From contig NZ_JACJDV010000039.1 in assembly GCF_014163735.1 (NCBI RefSeq), positions 1 through 34,139 of the forward strand: a stretch of DNA of 34,139 nucleotides, given 5' to 3'. Below the pieces are notes generated by a model that ran no database searches, was not told where the DNA came from, and saw only the letters and a list, made by a program, of their open reading frames with translations. A program made the translations under genes and the position numbers. Shown piece by piece: positions 17,352-25,391 of this stretch; within the stretch, counting starts at the first letter, position 1; each line of letters starts with the position of its first letter. The DNA is from Shewanella sp. SR44-3 (GTDB lineage Bacteria; Pseudomonadota; Gammaproteobacteria; Enterobacterales; Shewanellaceae).

Positions 17352-17365
17352 TTGATCTGGATCAA
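17352..17365 (-). promoter_or_regulatory. FNR/EtrA-type binding site upstream of ompW
   Basis: TTGATCTGGATCAA matches the FNR consensus TTGAT-N4-ATCAA at every defined position. Its centre is about 97 bp from the ompW start codon. If it acts from -41.5, transcription would start near 17317, but no good -10 hexamer is seen there, so the mode of action is open. Confidence 0.7.
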
Positions 17366-17448
17366 AACTAAATGCAGCACCTAAGACTTCAGGCTAGAGT
17401 CATGATCTCACTCACAAAAAATAGTCTTCAACTATCTTATTAGGTGAT

Positions 17449-18063
17449 TTACTCGCCAACTTGAATGGGCATAATCGTGAGTTTTGGGTAGCGCTCAAGC
17501 CAAGACTTTTCCGTTAGTCGAGATTGAAACACCTGATATTGACGCTTGGGATTATGGCTCAGTTGCAGCCCAAACAAGCTTTCTAAGCCGAATGCAGACT
17601 CTAAATGAAATTCATAGGAAATGAGATTAGGTTCAAGCCGTACGCCAATGGCGGTTTCTTTCTCAGGCCAATGCCCCATGGAATCGACAAGGTCCACATA
17701 GGGCTTATCGCCATTGCGGCTGTGCATACGGTGCTGATTTTTAACTGACCATGTAAACTCATCACCTAATTGCTGAAATTGCTGCTCGATATCAAGATCC
17801 CGAACTTTAGAGCTGTCCTTCGGGCAAAAATAGATAAAATCTATATCGGCTTTCACCCCAGATCCGCTAAGGCTTGATGGGTAACCATGAAGTTTGTCCC
17901 ACACCAAATTACGCACAAAGCCTGCAGCAATTAGCCAGTGTTCTATGCGGTTCTGTTTGGCAATATTAAGCCCAGCATGCAAGGCATACATACGCTCATC
18001 ATCATGCTGTAGCCAATGAAATAACTGGGCTTGCTGTGAAACAAAGCTAGATGTTAGTGACAT
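17449..18063 (-). CDS. Nucleotidyltransferase-like family protein (DUF925 type)
   Basis: The 204-residue soluble protein carries IAAGFVRNLVWDKLHGYP (about 45-62), followed by a D-I-D-F-I-Y-F segment (about 73-79) and Y-V-D-L-V-D later on. These fit the NTP_transferase-like family once called DUF925, in which acidic residues sit at the nucleotidyltransferase metal site (here D73/D75 and a later D). Substrate and role are unknown. It lies 50 bp downstream of maiA on the same strand, so it could be co-transcribed, but no functional link is obvious. The ATG at 18063 has AGGAGATGGC upstream. Confidence 0.75.
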   Translation of the reverse strand: MSLTSSFVSQQAQLFHWLQHDDERMYALHAGLNIAKQNRIEHWLIAAGFVRNLVWDKLHGYPSSLSGSGVKADIDFIYFCPKDSSKVRDLDIEQQFQQLGDEFTWSVKNQHRMHSRNGDKPYVDLVDSMGHWPEKETAIGVRLEPNLISYEFHLESAFGLESLFGLQLSHNPKRQYQVFQSRLTEKSWLERYPKLTIMPIQVGE

Positions 18064-18112
18064 GCCATCTCCTAAAATCGCCCTTCTTTCTCATTTAAAG
18101 CCAGCGCTTAGG

Positions 18113-18763
18113 TTAACTTGCATCACTCTGCGCTTCTGGCGCTGCTTGCTTGAATGCTTCAAGCTTTTCGCACTCATTAAAGACTCGCATCAGTTCAGGG
18201 TAAGCTTCTAACGGCACATTAAAACGCTTGGCATTATAAACCTGCGGCACCAAACATAAATCGGCGAGGCTAACATTGTCACCAAAGCTGTAACGGCCGC
18301 TGTAGCGAGTTAACAATAACTCATAGGCGGCAAAACCTTGCTCAATCCAATGGTGATACCACTTAAGTTTAGCGGCTTCATCTAGGCCCATTTCATCGAC
18401 TAAATACTGCAACACTCGCAGATTATTTAATGGATGAACCTCGCAGGCAATGGATTGCGCCATGGCGCGCACTATGGCCTTATCTTCAAGGTTTGCCGGT
18501 AACAAGGCGATGTGTGGATGCTTTTCATCTAAATATTCTATGATGGCCATGGATTGCGACAAGCTAAACTCACCGATTTCATTGCTGTCTATTAAGGTTG
18601 GCACTAAATGTTGTGGATTAAGCTCGGCATACTCTGGGCTGTGCTGCTCGCCGCCATTTTTCACTAAATGCACCGAAATGTGCTCAGCACTTAAACCTTT
18701 AAGATTCAGTGCAATACGCACCCGGTACGCTGCGCTTGAGCGCCAATAACCAAACAGTTTCAT
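18113..18763 (-). CDS. maiA: Maleylacetoacetate isomerase (zeta-class GST)
   Basis: MaiA isomerises 4-maleylacetoacetate to 4-fumarylacetoacetate using glutathione, the penultimate step of tyrosine/homogentisate breakdown. The 216-residue protein has the zeta-GST opening MKLFGYWRSSAAYRVRIALN, where the active-site serine pair sits, then LVPTLID and SQSMAIIEYLDE for glutathione contacts, and the C-terminal SLADLCLVPQVYNAKRF. ATG 18763 is chosen over the longer open frame because AAGGA lies about 9 nt upstream and the family starts here. It follows fahA (gap about 155 bp) on the same strand; together they carry out consecutive reactions. Expression is probably driven from the TyrR-box-bearing promoter upstream of fahA. 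Confidence 0.94.
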   Translation of the reverse strand: MKLFGYWRSSAAYRVRIALNLKGLSAEHISVHLVKNGGEQHSPEYAELNPQHLVPTLIDSNEIGEFSLSQSMAIIEYLDEKHPHIALLPANLEDKAIVRAMAQSIACEVHPLNNLRVLQYLVDEMGLDEAAKLKWYHHWIEQGFAAYELLLTRYSGRYSFGDNVSLADLCLVPQVYNAKRFNVPLEAYPELMRVFNECEKLEAFKQAAPEAQSDAS

Positions 18764-18841
18764 CTGTAATAATCCTTCTAATTCAATGAAATAGATAAAA
18801 ATCATCTAACTGGAACAGATCCAATTGTCATTTTTAATAAC

Positions 18842-18874
18842 AAAAAGGGCCTGAACCTAAGCCCATAGCCCTTT
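18842..18874 (-). terminator. Weak hairpin between fahA and maiA
   Basis: AAAGGGC (18844-18850) can pair with GCCCTTT (18868-18874) around a 17-nt loop, with a short T-run on the minus strand. It is probably an attenuating or RNA-stabilising hairpin rather than a full terminator. Confidence 0.35.
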
Positions 18875-18919
18875 ATTAATTAATCCAACCGATCTCTGCA
18901 ATCAGCCAAAATAGCGCTT

Positions 18920-19906
18920 CTAGCCCTTATATTGGACCACTTTTTGATCGATAGCACCAAAGATGCTGACATTGTTGTCATCAAACATCTCGATGCGCAC
19001 CTTATCGCCAAAATGCATAAATGGGGTACTGGCTTTGCCATCCTGGATGATTTCAAGCATGCGTTTTTCAGCAAGACAGCTCGAACCTGCGCTGCGATCA
19101 TAATTTGAAATAGTGCCTGAACCAATAATCGCGCCGGCGCCTAATGGTCGGCTCTTAGCCACGTGTGCGACTAACTGACTGAAATTAAAAGTCATGTCTA
19201 CACCTGCATTAGGGCGACCAAATAACTCATTGTTTAGGTGAGTCACTAATGGCAAATGTACTTTCGAATCTTGCCACTTGTCGCCGAGTTCATCTGGGGT
19301 GATGGCCACAGGAGAAAAACTGCTCGATGGCTTAGATTGGAAGAAACCAAAGCCCTTAGCCAATTCACCAGGGATAAGGTTACGCAGTGACACATCGTTC
19401 ACTAGCATAAGCAGCTTAATGTGATCCCTGGCATTGTCAGCATTCACGCCCATAGGCACGTCATCAGTGACGATAGCGATTTCAGATTCAAAATCTATGC
19501 CCCAGTCTTCACTTGCCATCTCGATATCGGCAGTCGGTGCGATAAAGCTGTCAGAGCCGCCTTGATAAACCAAAGGATCTGTCCAGAAGGTTGCAGGCAT
19601 TTCAGCGCCGCGAGCCTTACGTACTAGCTCAACGTGATTAACATAGGCGCTGCCATCGGCCCATTGGTAAGCACGTGGCAAGGGTGACAAGCATTTGCTT
19701 TGATCAAACGCAACCGCGTTATCCATTTGACCGTCATTTAAGGCTTCGTAAAGTTCTTGCAGTTGCGGCTTAAGCAGTGCCCATGCATCAAGCAATTGCT
19801 GCATAGTGTGAGCGATAGCAGGAACAGCGACAGCCTGGGTAAGATCGCGGCTCACTAACATTAACTGACCATCGCGACGTCCATTGTTATAACTTGCAAG
19901 TTTCAT
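18920..19906 (-). CDS. fahA: Fumarylacetoacetate hydrolase
   Basis: This enzyme cleaves fumarylacetoacetate to fumarate and acetoacetate, the last step of homogentisate catabolism. The 328-residue protein has the FAH-fold core: DFESEIAIVTDDV (metal-binding acidic residues, about 144-156), then MLVNDVSLRNLIPGELAKGFGFFQSKPSSSF, and the C-terminal LGAGAIIGSGTISN and GDKVRIEMFD. It follows the bacterial form that is shorter than the ~420-residue animal enzyme. It begins with MKLASYNNGRRDGQ, and GGAGCAAC lies upstream of the ATG. It is upstream of maiA on the same strand. A TyrR-box-like sequence about 130 bp before the start suggests induction by aromatic amino acids. Confidence 0.95.
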   Translation of the reverse strand: MKLASYNNGRRDGQLMLVSRDLTQAVAVPAIAHTMQQLLDAWALLKPQLQELYEALNDGQMDNAVAFDQSKCLSPLPRAYQWADGSAYVNHVELVRKARGAEMPATFWTDPLVYQGGSDSFIAPTADIEMASEDWGIDFESEIAIVTDDVPMGVNADNARDHIKLLMLVNDVSLRNLIPGELAKGFGFFQSKPSSSFSPVAITPDELGDKWQDSKVHLPLVTHLNNELFGRPNAGVDMTFNFSQLVAHVAKSRPLGAGAIIGSGTISNYDRSAGSSCLAEKRMLEIIQDGKASTPFMHFGDKVRIEMFDDNNVSIFGAIDQKVVQYKG

Positions 19907-20034
19907 TGTTGCTCCTACTTATATTGTGTTTGGCCAAGGCAGAAAACAGCCTCTATGGCGCTAGAAATACCTTAAGCGCAGTCAAATTCCTATAGCGTGC
20001 GCAAAATCACATTTTATCTTGCGCTGCCCTTTTA

Positions 20035-20052
20035 TGTAAACTTTTCAATACA
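20035..20052 (-). promoter_or_regulatory. TyrR-box-like site upstream of fahA-maiA
   Basis: TGTAAA-cttttc-AATACA matches the TyrR box TGTAAA-N6-TTTACA at 10 of 12 defined positions and keeps the invariant G-N14-C. It lies about 130 bp upstream of the fahA start. Confidence 0.6.
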
Positions 20053-20054
20053 AA

Positions 20055-20090
20055 CCAAGCTAAGCAACTTATATCAGTCACTTAGCTTGG
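20055..20090 (-). terminator. Possible tyrR terminator hairpin
   Basis: A perfect 10-bp stem CCAAGCTAAG/CTTAGCTTGG encloses a 16-nt loop, 50 bp beyond the tyrR stop. Only three T follow on the minus strand, so termination strength is uncertain. Confidence 0.4.
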
Positions 20091-20139
20091 GTTAATGCTC
20101 AAAAAGTAACAGGGATTGGCACTAATTCGTTACATGGTG

Positions 20140-21678
20140 TTAGCGCTTCTTGGTTATTCGATAATCCCGAAGTTTATTAGCAATCGCAGTGTGCGAAACC
20201 CCAAGCTTTTTCGCCAATTGACGGGTGCTAGGATAAGCGGGATACAAACGTCTCAATAGCCCAGCTTCATACTCTTTCATGGCATCATCTAAACTGCCTT
20301 CAAACTTTTCATCAAAATAGCCAAAACCTTCGGCGTATGACGGCAGTTTTAGCTGCTCAACCGTAAGCTCAGTGGCACCATCCCACATGGATACAGCTCT
20401 AAACACTGCATTTTTAAGCTGGCGTACATTACCGGGCCAAGCATAGCTAAATAGGTAATCTCGACAACTGGCAGAGATCCGCCTTAAGGGGCTAGATAAC
20501 TGCTGGCTGTAATGCTCAAGAAACATCTCAGTCAGTGGGATAACATCCACTTTTCGCTCTCGAAGCGCGGGCATATGATAGCTAAGCACATGAATGCGAT
20601 AATACAGATCTTCTCTAAATTCATCGGTTTGGCAAAGCTCTGCGAGATTTTTTTGGGTCGAGCAAATGATGCGTACATCGGCGCGCACTTCTTCATCGCC
20701 GCCAATGCGTCTGAAGCTGCCATCTTGCAAGAAACGCAGCAACTTCACCTGAGCCGTCTTGGACATCTCGGCGATTTCATCTAAATACACAGTGCCGCCA
20801 CTGGCTTCATCGAATAAGCCACGCTTCACCACTGTGCCTTGGTTTACAAAGCCAAACAGTTCTTCTTCAGCGGCGCTGTCAGGCAGGGCGGCGCAATTAA
20901 TGGCAATAAACGGCTTTTCACGGCGCATGCTGGCATCGTGACTGGCTCTGGCCATCAACTCCTTGCCAGTGCCTGTTTCACCTGTGATAAGCAGAGGCGC
21001 ATCGAGCTGAGCCATGCGCCCAGCCTGCTTGAGCACGTCTTTCATCTTATCGCTCATGGCTAACACACTATCAAAGCCCGTGGTCTGGTTTTGCAAGGCA
21101 TTAAATTGCTTACCCACCCTAGCGGGGGATTTAAGTGATACCACGGCGCCGGCAAGAATTTGGCTGTCGTTTTCATCGGGGAGGTAAATTGGCAGCATTT
21201 CAGCTAGGTATTCATTGGTGCCTATGGTCACTCGAGTGGCTTGCGCTAGCACTTCAGGCTCGCTTAACCAGCGGCCAAAGTTAACACCTTGTACCCAATG
21301 ATTAAGGGACTCATCAAGCACTTCTCGCTCATTCATGCCCAAGGTCAATAACGCTGATTCATTAACGATACGAATACGGCCTTTGGCATTAATGGAAAAT
21401 ACTGAGTCAGGCAAGGTTTGCAGTAAGGTTTTAAGGGCGTAATGCTCTTGCTCTGAGGGCATAAAGGAGACAGTACGGACATCATGCACACTTTCCACTT
21501 TACGAATTAGCGGCATAAGCTCCCGCAGGGTTTCAAAACTGATTTCAGCAAACTGTAAGTACAAAAATCCACGATTACTGGCGTCGATGGCGATAAGGTT
21601 AATGCCATAACGTTCTAAGATCACCAGAATATCTTTCGCTAAGCCGACACGGTCGTTACAACTGACTTCCAAACGCAT
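20140..21678 (-). CDS. tyrR: Aromatic amino-acid regulator TyrR
   Basis: TyrR senses tyrosine, phenylalanine and tryptophan and controls their transport and metabolism. The 512-residue protein has the expected order: ACT domain (1-70, MRLEVSCNDRVGLAKDIL), PAS domain (about 78-190), AAA+ ATPase (Walker A GETGTGKE 233-240, Walker B VYLDEIAEM 297-305) and a C-terminal helix-turn-helix (STRQLAKKLGVSHTAIANKL). Length equals E. coli TyrR (513). The GAFTGA loop of sigma-54 activators is absent (GFVNQGTVVKRG instead, about 276-287), so it should work with sigma-70 like E. coli TyrR. It sits between fahA-maiA and phhAB, the genes it most likely regulates, and has a TyrR-like box in its own upstream region. 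Confidence 0.95.
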   Translation of the reverse strand: MRLEVSCNDRVGLAKDILVILERYGINLIAIDASNRGFLYLQFAEISFETLRELMPLIRKVESVHDVRTVSFMPSEQEHYALKTLLQTLPDSVFSINAKGRIRIVNESALLTLGMNEREVLDESLNHWVQGVNFGRWLSEPEVLAQATRVTIGTNEYLAEMLPIYLPDENDSQILAGAVVSLKSPARVGKQFNALQNQTTGFDSVLAMSDKMKDVLKQAGRMAQLDAPLLITGETGTGKELMARASHDASMRREKPFIAINCAALPDSAAEEELFGFVNQGTVVKRGLFDEASGGTVYLDEIAEMSKTAQVKLLRFLQDGSFRRIGGDEEVRADVRIICSTQKNLAELCQTDEFREDLYYRIHVLSYHMPALRERKVDVIPLTEMFLEHYSQQLSSPLRRISASCRDYLFSYAWPGNVRQLKNAVFRAVSMWDGATELTVEQLKLPSYAEGFGYFDEKFEGSLDDAMKEYEAGLLRRLYPAYPSTRQLAKKLGVSHTAIANKLRDYRITKKR

Positions 21679-21810
21679 GATGCAGCTATTCCTTTTTATT
21701 ATGTTTTTTGGAATGGGTAATGATTTTATTGGAATTAAGGCGTGTTACTGAAGGAAGTTAATGCGTCAGAACTCGTCTTTTGCGGATACGTTAGAAGGTT
21801 ATGCAGCAAG

Positions 21811-21828
21811 TGGCAAGTCTTGTTTACA
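21811..21828 (-). promoter_or_regulatory. TyrR-box-like site upstream of tyrR
   Basis: TGGCAA-gtcttg-TTTACA matches the TyrR box at 10 of 12 defined positions, with the invariant G-N14-C preserved. It is about 133 bp upstream of tyrR and may mediate autoregulation. It is the least certain of the three boxes because no promoter hexamers were recognised nearby. Confidence 0.45.
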
Positions 21829-21846
21829 GACCACTGTATACGCTAT

Positions 21847-21888
21847 AAAAAAAACAGCAGCTTACGCAAAGGTAAACTGCTGTTTTTT
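21847..21888. terminator. Terminator of the phhAB operon
   Basis: CAGCAG (21855-21860) pairs with CTGCTG (21877-21882), extended by TTAC/GTAA inside. Eight A lie on the left and six T on the right. On the minus strand it ends phhB transcription, whose stop is 14 bp away. Confidence 0.8.
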
Positions 21889-21901
21889 ATCAGATAAAGA
21901 A

Positions 21902-22240
21902 TTAATCAAGCAACTGGTCTGTCTTGGCAGCCATGATAAAGTCATTCTTATGTAGGCCTTTAATTGAATGCGACCACCAAGTCACAGTGACCTTGCCCCA
22001 CTCTGTTAATATACCGGGATGGTGAAACTCGGCTTCAGCCAAGTCAGCAAGCTGGTTAGTGAATACCATGGCAAGCTTAAAGTTTTTAAATTTATAGACT
22101 CTTTCTAATTGCATTATGCCATCGCGCACTTCGACGCCCCAATCTGGGATCAATCGAATCAACTCTGCTAATTCTTGATCTGACACTTTAGGTGCATCAG
22201 CTTGGCAAGCTTCACACTTCATGCTGGTTAACGCGTTCAT
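21902..22240 (-). CDS. phhB: Pterin-4a-carbinolamine dehydratase PhhB
   Basis: PhhB dehydrates the 4a-hydroxy-tetrahydropterin formed by phenylalanine hydroxylase and so regenerates the pterin cofactor. The 112-residue protein contains the family active-site stretch: [17 protein letters not shown] followed by [15 protein letters not shown], giving the two histidines in HHP and the third in WSH. The N-terminal [17 protein letters not shown] with two cysteines is common in gammaproteobacterial members. CAGGAGTTGTT precedes the ATG. It lies about 70 bp downstream of phhA on the same strand, the usual operon, and a terminator follows. Confidence 0.95.
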   Translation of the reverse strand: MNALTSMKCEACQADAPKVSDQELAELIRLIPDWGVEVRDGIMQLERVYKFKNFKLAMVFTNQLADLAEAEFHHPGILTEWGKVTVTWWSHSIKGLHKNDFIMAAKTDQLLD

Positions 22241-22309
22241 AACAACTCCTGTTTCATCTATTCTGGGATCTTTTTCTGTATTGGCACTTTGTTAACTTAG
22301 GTGTAACCG

Positions 22310-23101
22310 TTAACTGACCTTCACTTTTGGGGCAAACTTAGGCGCTAATAAGCCTAGTTCCTGCGCTTTTTTCACGTAGGCCATAATGTCCATGTTGGCG
22401 ATTTCATCGAGATAATCAACAGATTCAATCACATAATATACCGGCTGCATGATATCGATTCTATAAGGTGTGCGCAGTACTTCAAGCAAATCAAAAGGTT
22501 TGCGCTCGGGGGCATCGCTCAAAGCATACAAGGTTTCACCCGGTGAACTGAGAATGCCACCGCCATAAATATTCAATGGCTCGCCTTTGCCCTGCACTAG
22601 GCCAAACTCTATGGTGAACCAATAAAGACGGGCTAAATAAACTCGTTCTTCTTTCGATGCCGCTAGGCCCAATTTGCCATACATGTGCGAGAAATGCGCA
22701 AAGGCGGGGTTGGTCAGTAAAGGACAATGGCCGAATATTTCATGAAATATATCAGGCTCTTGTAAATAATCGAATTCTTCTTCGCTGCGAATAAAAGTCG
22801 CCACTGGGAATTCTTTATTCGCCAGTAACTCAAAAAAACGCCCAAAAGGGATCAGTGCAGGTACGGCGGCAGTTTTCCAACCCGTCGCTTGCTGCAGCAC
22901 GGTATCAATGTCGCCTAATTGAGGAATGCTGTCTTTTGACATCTTTATTGCATCTAAGCCATGCATGTAGGCATCGCATGCGCGGCCCGGCATGTTAGTC
23001 ACTTGGCGTTCATAGAGTCGCTGCCAAATGCGGTTTTCTTCGGGGCTATAATCAATAATGCCATTCGCATCTGGAGTGTGAGAAATGTATTTTGTTGCCA
23101 T
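22310..23101 (-). CDS. phhA: Phenylalanine 4-monooxygenase PhhA
   Basis: PhhA hydroxylates phenylalanine to tyrosine with O2, tetrahydropterin and non-haem iron, feeding the homogentisate route. The 263-residue product is the compact bacterial catalytic domain, without the N-terminal regulatory domain of animal enzymes. Iron ligands are visible: H120 and H125 in FHEIFGHCPLL and E165 in YWFTIEFGLV. The frame is open to a GTG at 23116, but ATG 23101 (MATKYISHTPD) gives the usual N-terminus, although its Shine-Dalgarno (GGAA) is weak. It is co-directional with phhB and diverges from galU. A TyrR-box-like sequence lies about 110 bp upstream. Confidence 0.95.
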   Translation of the reverse strand: MATKYISHTPDANGIIDYSPEENRIWQRLYERQVTNMPGRACDAYMHGLDAIKMSKDSIPQLGDIDTVLQQATGWKTAAVPALIPFGRFFELLANKEFPVATFIRSEEEFDYLQEPDIFHEIFGHCPLLTNPAFAHFSHMYGKLGLAASKEERVYLARLYWFTIEFGLVQGKGEPLNIYGGGILSSPGETLYALSDAPERKPFDLLEVLRTPYRIDIMQPVYYVIESVDYLDEIANMDIMAYVKKAQELGLLAPKFAPKVKVS

Positions 23102-23209
23102 TTTGATAAGTTCCACTTTACGTCAACTTCACTCTCTCCATAGTGTGCTATGGCGCACACTTTGTTAACTCCTTGGAACTTTATAGTCCTGAGGCTTGAG
23201 CTTTAAAAT

Positions 23210-23227
23210 TGTAAACTTAAACATACA
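23210..23227 (-). promoter_or_regulatory. TyrR-box-like site upstream of phhA
   Basis: TGTAAA-cttaaa-CATACA matches the TyrR box at 10 of 12 defined positions and keeps the invariant G-N14-C. It is about 110 bp from the phhA start codon and over 180 bp from galU, so phhAB is the likelier target. Confidence 0.6.
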
Positions 23228-23329
23228 AAGTCAAGATTTAACGCTTAATAAACAATAAATTCATAAAGATACAAACATCACAAAAAACAGGTCAAACTCT
23301 CAATTAAGCTCATTTCAATACCACGCCTT

Positions 23330-23353
23330 TGCAATTTCACATGCAATTTCACT
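23330..23353. repeat. Tandem 12-bp repeat upstream of galU
   Basis: TGCAATTTCACA is followed directly by TGCAATTTCACT, 57 bp before the galU start. A TACAAT hexamer (23363-23368) downstream could be the -10 element. The duplication could be a regulator site on one helix face or simple slippage. Confidence 0.5.
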
Positions 23354-23409
23354 TAAGTTAGTTACAATGTCTGCATTATTCAGGTTTGTATCGCGATATT
23401 AGGTTATTC

Positions 23410-24315
23410 ATGAAGACTCATCTCGTCCGTAAGGCTGTGATCCCTGTTGCAGGCCTTGGCACTCGCATGTTGCCGGCCACTAAGGCCATTCCCAAAGAAA
23501 TGCTCCCTATAGTGGATAAACCCCTTATTCAATACGTGGTTGCAGAAGCTATCGCAGCTGGTATCAAAGAAATCGTATTGGTGACCCACGCCAGTAAAAA
23601 CTCCATTGAGAACCATTTCGATACCAGTTTTGAACTTGAAGCCCAATTAGAGCGGAGGGTGAAACGCCAGCTGTTAGAAGCGGTGCAATCTATTTGCCCT
23701 AAAGATGTGACAGTGATCAGCGTGCGCCAATCTCAAGCTAAAGGCCTAGGCCACGCGATTTTGTGTGCTAAGCATGTGGTGGGTGATAATCCGTTCGCAG
23801 TGCTATTACCAGACGTACTCGTGGATGAAGCCAGCTGCGATCTTCGCTGTGATAACCTTGCCAAGATGGTTAGCCTATTCGATGAGACTCAAGTGGGTCA
23901 AATCATGGTGGAAGGCGTAGCTCACGCTGTAGTAGATCAGTACGGCATAGCCGATGTTAATGGTCATGACTTGAAGCCGGGTGAGTCTAAGCCGCTCATT
24001 GAGCTAGTTGAAAAGCCTAATATAGATGATGCGCCCTCAAACCTCGCGGTTGTCGGCCGCTATGTACTCCCTGCTGAAATTTGGCCCTTATTAGCTAAAA
24101 CCCCTGCGGGCGCTGGGGATGAAATTCAGCTCACAGATGCTATCGCCATGCTAATGCAACAACAAACAGTCAATGCCTATGCCATGGAAGGTAAAAGTCA
24201 TGATTGCGGCAATAAGCAAGGCTATATGCGTGCCAATGTTGAATATGCCCTGCGTCATGCTGAAATCGGTGATGAATTTAACCACTACCTTAAAGCTTTA
24301 ATTAAGGAGCTATAA
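23410..24315 (+). CDS. galU: UTP-glucose-1-phosphate uridylyltransferase GalU
   Basis: GalU makes UDP-glucose from UTP and glucose-1-phosphate for cell-surface polysaccharides and osmoprotection. The 301-residue protein has the nucleotide-binding loop [30 protein letters not shown] split across residues 9-40, VEKPN, and [20 protein letters not shown] near the C-terminus. E. coli GalU is 302 residues. The open frame extends to a TTG at 23386, but ATG 23410 ([15 protein letters not shown]) agrees with the family. galE starts one base after its stop, so the two form an operon for UDP-glucose and UDP-galactose supply. Confidence 0.96.
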   Translation: MKTHLVRKAVIPVAGLGTRMLPATKAIPKEMLPIVDKPLIQYVVAEAIAAGIKEIVLVTHASKNSIENHFDTSFELEAQLERRVKRQLLEAVQSICPKDVTVISVRQSQAKGLGHAILCAKHVVGDNPFAVLLPDVLVDEASCDLRCDNLAKMVSLFDETQVGQIMVEGVAHAVVDQYGIADVNGHDLKPGESKPLIELVEKPNIDDAPSNLAVVGRYVLPAEIWPLLAKTPAGAGDEIQLTDAIAMLMQQQTVNAYAMEGKSHDCGNKQGYMRANVEYALRHAEIGDEFNHYLKALIKEL

Positions 24316-24316
24316 C

Positions 24317-25333
24317 ATGACCATTTTAGTAACAGGAGGCGCTGGTTACATAGGCACCCATACAGTAGTTGAGCTACTTAATGCTGGCGAAGACGTCATC
24401 ATCATAGATAACTTAAGTAACTCTTGCCTTGAAGCCCTTAAGCGAGTGGAAACCATCACTCAAAAGACCATGAGCTTTTATCAAGGTGATATTCTCAATA
24501 AGCCGCTACTGCAAAAAATATTTACCGACAACAATATAGATAGCGTCATCCACTTTGCTGGCCTTAAAGCCGTGGGCGAGTCAGTTCAAAAGCCGCTTAA
24601 ATACTATGAAACCAATGTCACTGGCACCTTAGTCTTGTGTGAAGTGATGGCGGAGTTTGGGGTTAAAAATTTAGTTTTTAGTTCATCGGCAACCGTATAC
24701 GCTGAGACTCAAGTCCTGCCTATTACAGAGGGTTTTCCATTAGGGGCCAGTAGCCCTTATGGCCGCTCCAAGCTGATGGTTGAAGAAATGCTTAACGACC
24801 TTTATATCTCAGACAATAGCTGGAATATCGCGCGGCTGCGTTATTTTAACCCAGTCGGAGCCCATGAAAGTGGTTTGATTGGCGAAGACCCCAATGATAT
24901 CCCCAATAACTTAATGCCGTTTATTGCCCAAGTTGCGGTTGGCAAAAGAGATAAATTGCATATTTTCGGTGATGACTATCCAACCCCTGATGGCACTGGA
25001 GTGCGGGATTATATCCATGTGGTTGACCTCGCTAAAGGGCACTTACTGGCGCTAAAGAAGCTCACCACAAAACCTGGACTTGTGACCTACAACTTAGGCA
25101 CAGGCAAAGGTGGTAGTGTGTTTGATATGGTTAAGGCCTTTGAAAAAGCTTGCGGCAAGCCTATCGCTTATCAAGTTAGCCCTAGACGGGCCGGCGATCT
25201 GGCTTGTTATTATGGCGATCCAAGCTTGGCACTGGCTGAACTTGGCTGGCAAGCCAAATACAATTTAGAAGATATGGCGGCCAGCAGTTGGCATTGGCAG
25301 TCCAGTAATCCTAATGGATACAGCTCACGCTAA
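24317..25333 (+). CDS. galE: UDP-glucose 4-epimerase GalE
   Basis: GalE interconverts UDP-glucose and UDP-galactose using tightly bound NAD. The 338-residue protein (E. coli also 338) has the Rossmann motif GGAGYIGTHT at the N-terminus, the SSSATVY substrate segment with the catalytic Ser/Thr, and the catalytic YGRSK (Y-x3-K). RYFNPVGAHESGLIGEDP and GVRDYIHVVDLAKGH are characteristic. AAGGAGCTATAAC provides a strong Shine-Dalgarno within the end of galU, so translation is probably coupled. An orphan napF begins about 58 bp downstream. Confidence 0.96.
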   Translation: MTILVTGGAGYIGTHTVVELLNAGEDVIIIDNLSNSCLEALKRVETITQKTMSFYQGDILNKPLLQKIFTDNNIDSVIHFAGLKAVGESVQKPLKYYETNVTGTLVLCEVMAEFGVKNLVFSSSATVYAETQVLPITEGFPLGASSPYGRSKLMVEEMLNDLYISDNSWNIARLRYFNPVGAHESGLIGEDPNDIPNNLMPFIAQVAVGKRDKLHIFGDDYPTPDGTGVRDYIHVVDLAKGHLLALKKLTTKPGLVTYNLGTGKGGSVFDMVKAFEKACGKPIAYQVSPRRAGDLACYYGDPSLALAELGWQAKYNLEDMAASSWHWQSSNPNGYSSR

Positions 25334-25391
25334 TGGCTTTTAGAAGCCAAGAAACTGGCTTAATCGCTTTATGGGACGAGAGGTAAATAGA

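Noticed and set aside
21761..21955. 64-codon plus-strand frame between tyrR and phhB
   Set aside because: It crosses the phhAB terminator and overlaps the end of phhB; a chance frame is more likely.
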